From Acidobacteriota bacterium (GTDB lineage Bacteria > Acidobacteriota > Terriglobia > UBA7540), in contig JAJYJL010000379.1 of assembly GCA_021789565.1 (NCBI GenBank), forward strand, positions 1-7,365: 7,365 nucleotides of DNA. Reading direction: 5' to 3'. A program made the translations under genes and the position numbers. The notes beneath the pieces are model-generated. The model searched no databases, was not told the origin of the DNA, and was given only the letters and a program-made list of their open reading frames with translations. Positions 5,458 through 7,365 of this stretch are shown here, in pieces. How positions within the stretch are numbered: position 1 is the stretch's first letter; the number at the start of each line of letters is the position of its first letter.

Positions 5458-6111
5458 CTAGAGCGGACGGAAGCTGCGTATCCACAAAAACGAACGGTTG
5501 ATAGCAGAGAAAGGGAAGACCGTTGGTCGCGCGAAATTGACGAACAGCACAACGCGATATGAATCAGAATCGTTCCAGACTTCATGCTCGTGGCTGTCAT
5601 CGAAAATCAGGCTTTCCCCTTCCTTCCAGGCTCTGATGTCGTTTCCCACCCGAATCCTGCAGATGCCTTCCGGCTCAGGGACCATCAACCCAAGATGGTA
5701 ACGGAGAACACCCTTGTAGGGTCCCCGGTGTGGAGGAATGTATTTACCGGGCGACAGAATGGAAAACATGGCGGTGTTCATCTGTGGAATCTTTTTCAGG
5801 ATTCGAACGGTTTCGGGACAACGCGCACAGTTTTCTTTTTCGACGCGCCCAAACGCATAAAGGAAGTATGTCTTCCAGTTGTTGTCATCGGTAATGCTTT
5901 TCTGCGCGGGAGAATAATCCTGGAAATTCGTGATTTCTTCACGGCGGAGCATCAGCACGTCCAGTTCCTTGCGAATCGCTCTCCATTCCGCCTCAACGTC
6001 GGCAACCCAGGGGAATTCTTCCGCCTCAAAAAACGTCCGCTCGGCATCGCGGTAGAACATATAGTCCTCTGCAAGATCTTTGAGGACCCTTTTCGCTTTC
6101 TGCGTGACCAT
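5458..6111 (-). CDS. aspartyl/asparaginyl beta-hydroxylase family protein (Fe(II)/2-oxoglutarate dioxygenase)
   Basis: A 217-residue protein of the AspH/LpxO superfamily. Such enzymes hydroxylate Asp/Asn side chains or lipid acyl chains using Fe(II), O2 and 2-oxoglutarate. Visible residues are S117, H128 (in PPHRGPYKG), R137 and H139 (in LRYHLGL), H176 (in DDSHEHEVWN) and R186. The S-to-H, H-to-R, R-to-H and second H-to-R spacings (11, 9, 2, 10) equal those between S668, H679, R688, H690, H725 and R735 of human AspH; only H690-to-H725 differs, by two residues. The iron and co-substrate site therefore looks complete, with the two-His iron site usual for this family. The start is fixed by GGAGGT (6118-6123), six nt before the ATG. 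The frame stays open upstream to 6318, adding 69 codons with one hydrophobic stretch, but without comparable start signals. The substrate is unknown; LpxO-like lipid A or OlsC-like ornithine-lipid hydroxylation are possible alternatives to protein hydroxylation. Confidence 0.9.
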   Translation of the reverse strand: MVTQKAKRVLKDLAEDYMFYRDAERTFFEAEEFPWVADVEAEWRAIRKELDVLMLRREEITNFQDYSPAQKSITDDNNWKTYFLYAFGRVEKENCARCPETVRILKKIPQMNTAMFSILSPGKYIPPHRGPYKGVLRYHLGLMVPEPEGICRIRVGNDIRAWKEGESLIFDDSHEHEVWNDSDSYRVVLFVNFARPTVFPFSAINRSFLWIRSFRPL

Positions 6112-6117
6112 CCATCC

Positions 6118-6123
6118 ACCTCC
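6118..6123 (-). promoter_or_regulatory. ribosome-binding site that decides the beta-hydroxylase start
   Basis: On the - strand this reads GGAGGT, six nt before the ATG at 6111. It argues for a 217-residue product rather than the longest open frame starting at 6318. Confidence 0.75.
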
Positions 6124-6701
6124 AGGCCTTTCAGGCCATCGGGAAAACCGCAGCGTGAGGCCCATCGCCAGTAGGAATATGCAAGGATATCCCCGCTTCA
6201 GGAGGTTGATGGACAGGAAGACGCCCGACGTGGGTACCGATCCGATAGGATTGCTCGCGCGTACTGCCCCCCACGCCCCTGAGTACCCGGAAAGTAAGCA
6301 CACCGTGTGCCAAAACACAGGCTTGCCGCCGACAGCAGGACAGGGGGCCCGGAGAAGCGCAAAACCGTCCTTTATTCAGCGTGTTATGAGTGCAGCGTGA
6401 AGGCATCCCTCCCGGGTTGTTCGCGTTTATGGCGGTGAATTCTGGACCCAGGTGCGCAAACAGTTTCCGGTGCCTGTAGTGCCCTTGGAGAGCCTCGTGC
6501 AGAGCAATTTCGCGCTAAGTATCTGCAAGCACTCAAATCTCGGCGTTGCAGGAGGTCTGTCCGGCGGCCGCGCAAACTGTTTCAGGGATGGAATGCATCC
6601 GCTCTTATCCAGGAGCGACAGTAATGGCGGCACCTTTGGGTCTGTTGGGCCAGCGATGGGGGCGGCGGAAGCGAGGATGCAACATTGCCTGAAACGCGCC
6701 A
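6124..6701. other. long intergenic region, no supported gene
   Basis: About 580 bases between the MFS transporter's stop and the beta-hydroxylase. Several frames of 60-105 codons are open on both strands, but they overlap each other, lack ribosome-binding sites and resemble no family. The segment at about 6424-6530 on the + strand reads in a coding-like way (VYGGEFWTQVRKQFP), but no start or family could be assigned. CAGCGTG occurs twice 16 nt apart (6377-6383 and 6393-6399). CGCTC (6600-6604) can pair with GAGCG (6613-6617) without a T-tract. A degraded gene or a promoter region for the beta-hydroxylase is possible. Confidence 0.4.
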
Positions 6702-7365
6702 CTAGCCCCCGACCGCTTCCCGCGCGTAGAGCATATAAGAAACGGCGGGCGGTGATTCGCCCTGATGGAAGCTCCAGGCGTGATCCCGCAGGGCACGGTC
6801 GGGCACCGAGAACCGCTCGCGCTGCCGCAGGAAGTCGATCCAGGAATCGACAACAAAGGTCTCGACAAAGCGGTCCGGCTGGCGGCCATCCTGAAAAACT
6901 CCCCAGCGGATAGCGCCATTTCGCAGCCGCATGTCGCGGACTTTGTGAATGGCACTCGTGAAGGCGGAGTAATCCTCCGGAAGGATCTGATACTCGATGG
7001 TGACCAGCACGGGACCGTCATCATGGTGAGGCTCGATGACGAGCTGCGGCGCGGCACGGTTCAGCGCGTAGGGCCCAAGATCCGGCGGGGTCTCTTCCAG
7101 CAAATGAAACCGACGCGCCAGCGGAATGCTGGCCAGCGCCGTCGCGGAGGCTGCCAGCAGCGCCACTGGAGTGGAAATATGCTCTGCGACGAAGCCCCAA
7201 AGCGCGCTGCCCGCGGCCACGCCTCCCCAGAAAATCATCTGGTAGGTACCCAGAGCGCGTGCCTGCACCCAGGGCGGCGTGGAAATCTGCACAGTGACGT
7301 TCAGCGTGGAAAGCGCGCTGGTCCAGGCAAAGCCGGCCGCCAGCAACGAGACAACGATGAGAGGT
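6702..7365 (-). CDS. MFS transporter, MFS_3/transmembrane secretion effector type, C-terminal part
   Basis: The frame is open from the right window edge to a TAG at 6702-6704, giving 220 complete codons of the C-terminal part. The N-terminal portion of the transporter is outside the window. Membrane segments are visible at the edge (PLIVVSLLAAGFAW), at MIFWGGVAAGSALWGFVA and at VALLAASATALASIPLA. ARALGTYQMIFWGG followed by GSALWGFVAE matches the last helices of MFS_3 (PF05977) proteins, which are annotated as exporters. A soluble tail of about 130 residues follows. Its core (6759-7016), from VLVTIEYQILPED through GAIRWGVFQD and FVETFVVDSW, looks like a ferredoxin-like ABM-type barrel, and such a tail is usual in this MFS group. 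The transport substrate is unknown; siderophores or drugs are exported by relatives such as EntS. No terminator is evident downstream. Confidence 0.9.
   Translation of the reverse strand, partial: PLIVVSLLAAGFAWTSALSTLNVTVQISTPPWVQARALGTYQMIFWGGVAAGSALWGFVAEHISTPVALLAASATALASIPLARRFHLLEETPPDLGPYALNRAAPQLVIEPHHDDGPVLVTIEYQILPEDYSAFTSAIHKVRDMRLRNGAIRWGVFQDGRQPDRFVETFVVDSWIDFLRQRERFSVPDRALRDHAWSFHQGESPPAVSYMLYAREAVGG

Noticed and set aside
6452..6913. 153-codon + strand frame overlapping the transporter end
   Set aside because: Its second half is the antisense of the MFS tail and turns into Arg/Ala-rich sequence; no ribosome-binding site was seen.
1..7365. CRISPR array, tRNA genes, insertion sequence or defence island
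   Set aside because: No regularly spaced direct repeats, no tRNA T-loop or cloverleaf pattern, no transposase or nuclease-like protein was visible.

Overview
The window looks like chromosomal DNA from a moderately GC-rich, diderm-type soil or environmental bacterium. The gene mix fits Acidobacteriota or a similar lineage: a secreted Cys-rich DUF11-like repeat protein, a BdbD/DsbA-like thioredoxin-fold protein, a pirin, an Asp/Asn beta-hydroxylase and an MFS_3-type exporter. This taxonomic reading is inference from gene content and style; there is no rRNA or marker gene to settle it.

Layout. The left part reads rightward. It holds the last 33 codons of an unidentified gene (1-102), a roughly 400-bp leader or intergenic region, a large secreted cysteine-rich protein (502-2910), two back-to-back Rho-independent terminators (2945-2985 and 3002-3055), a good -10 promoter element at 3098-3103, and a secreted thioredoxin-fold DsbA-family protein (3135-3998). 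The right part reads leftward. From the window edge inward it holds the C-terminal end of an MFS_3-type transporter with an ABM-like soluble tail (6702 to beyond 7365), an aspartyl/asparaginyl beta-hydroxylase (5458-6111) and a pirin (4160-5074). The two halves converge at 3999-4159.

How the genes may work together. The large exported protein has four tandem Ig-like/DUF11-like repeats of about 145 residues, a C-terminal module opening with CETRTPGFWKTHP, and about 42 cysteines in its mature form. The next gene encodes an exported CPFC thiol-disulfide oxidoreductase. A plausible inference is that the second helps fold the first, although the terminators and the separate promoter show that they are independent transcription units. 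The leftward genes do not form a tight operon, since the gaps are about 380 and 590 bp. Pirin and the beta-hydroxylase are both cupin-fold non-haem iron enzymes with intact metal ligands, but no shared pathway is evident.

No CRISPR array, tRNA, rRNA, insertion sequence or recognisable defence system was found. The most unusual object is the Cys-rich repeat protein with its GFWK module, together with its possible oxidative-folding partner.
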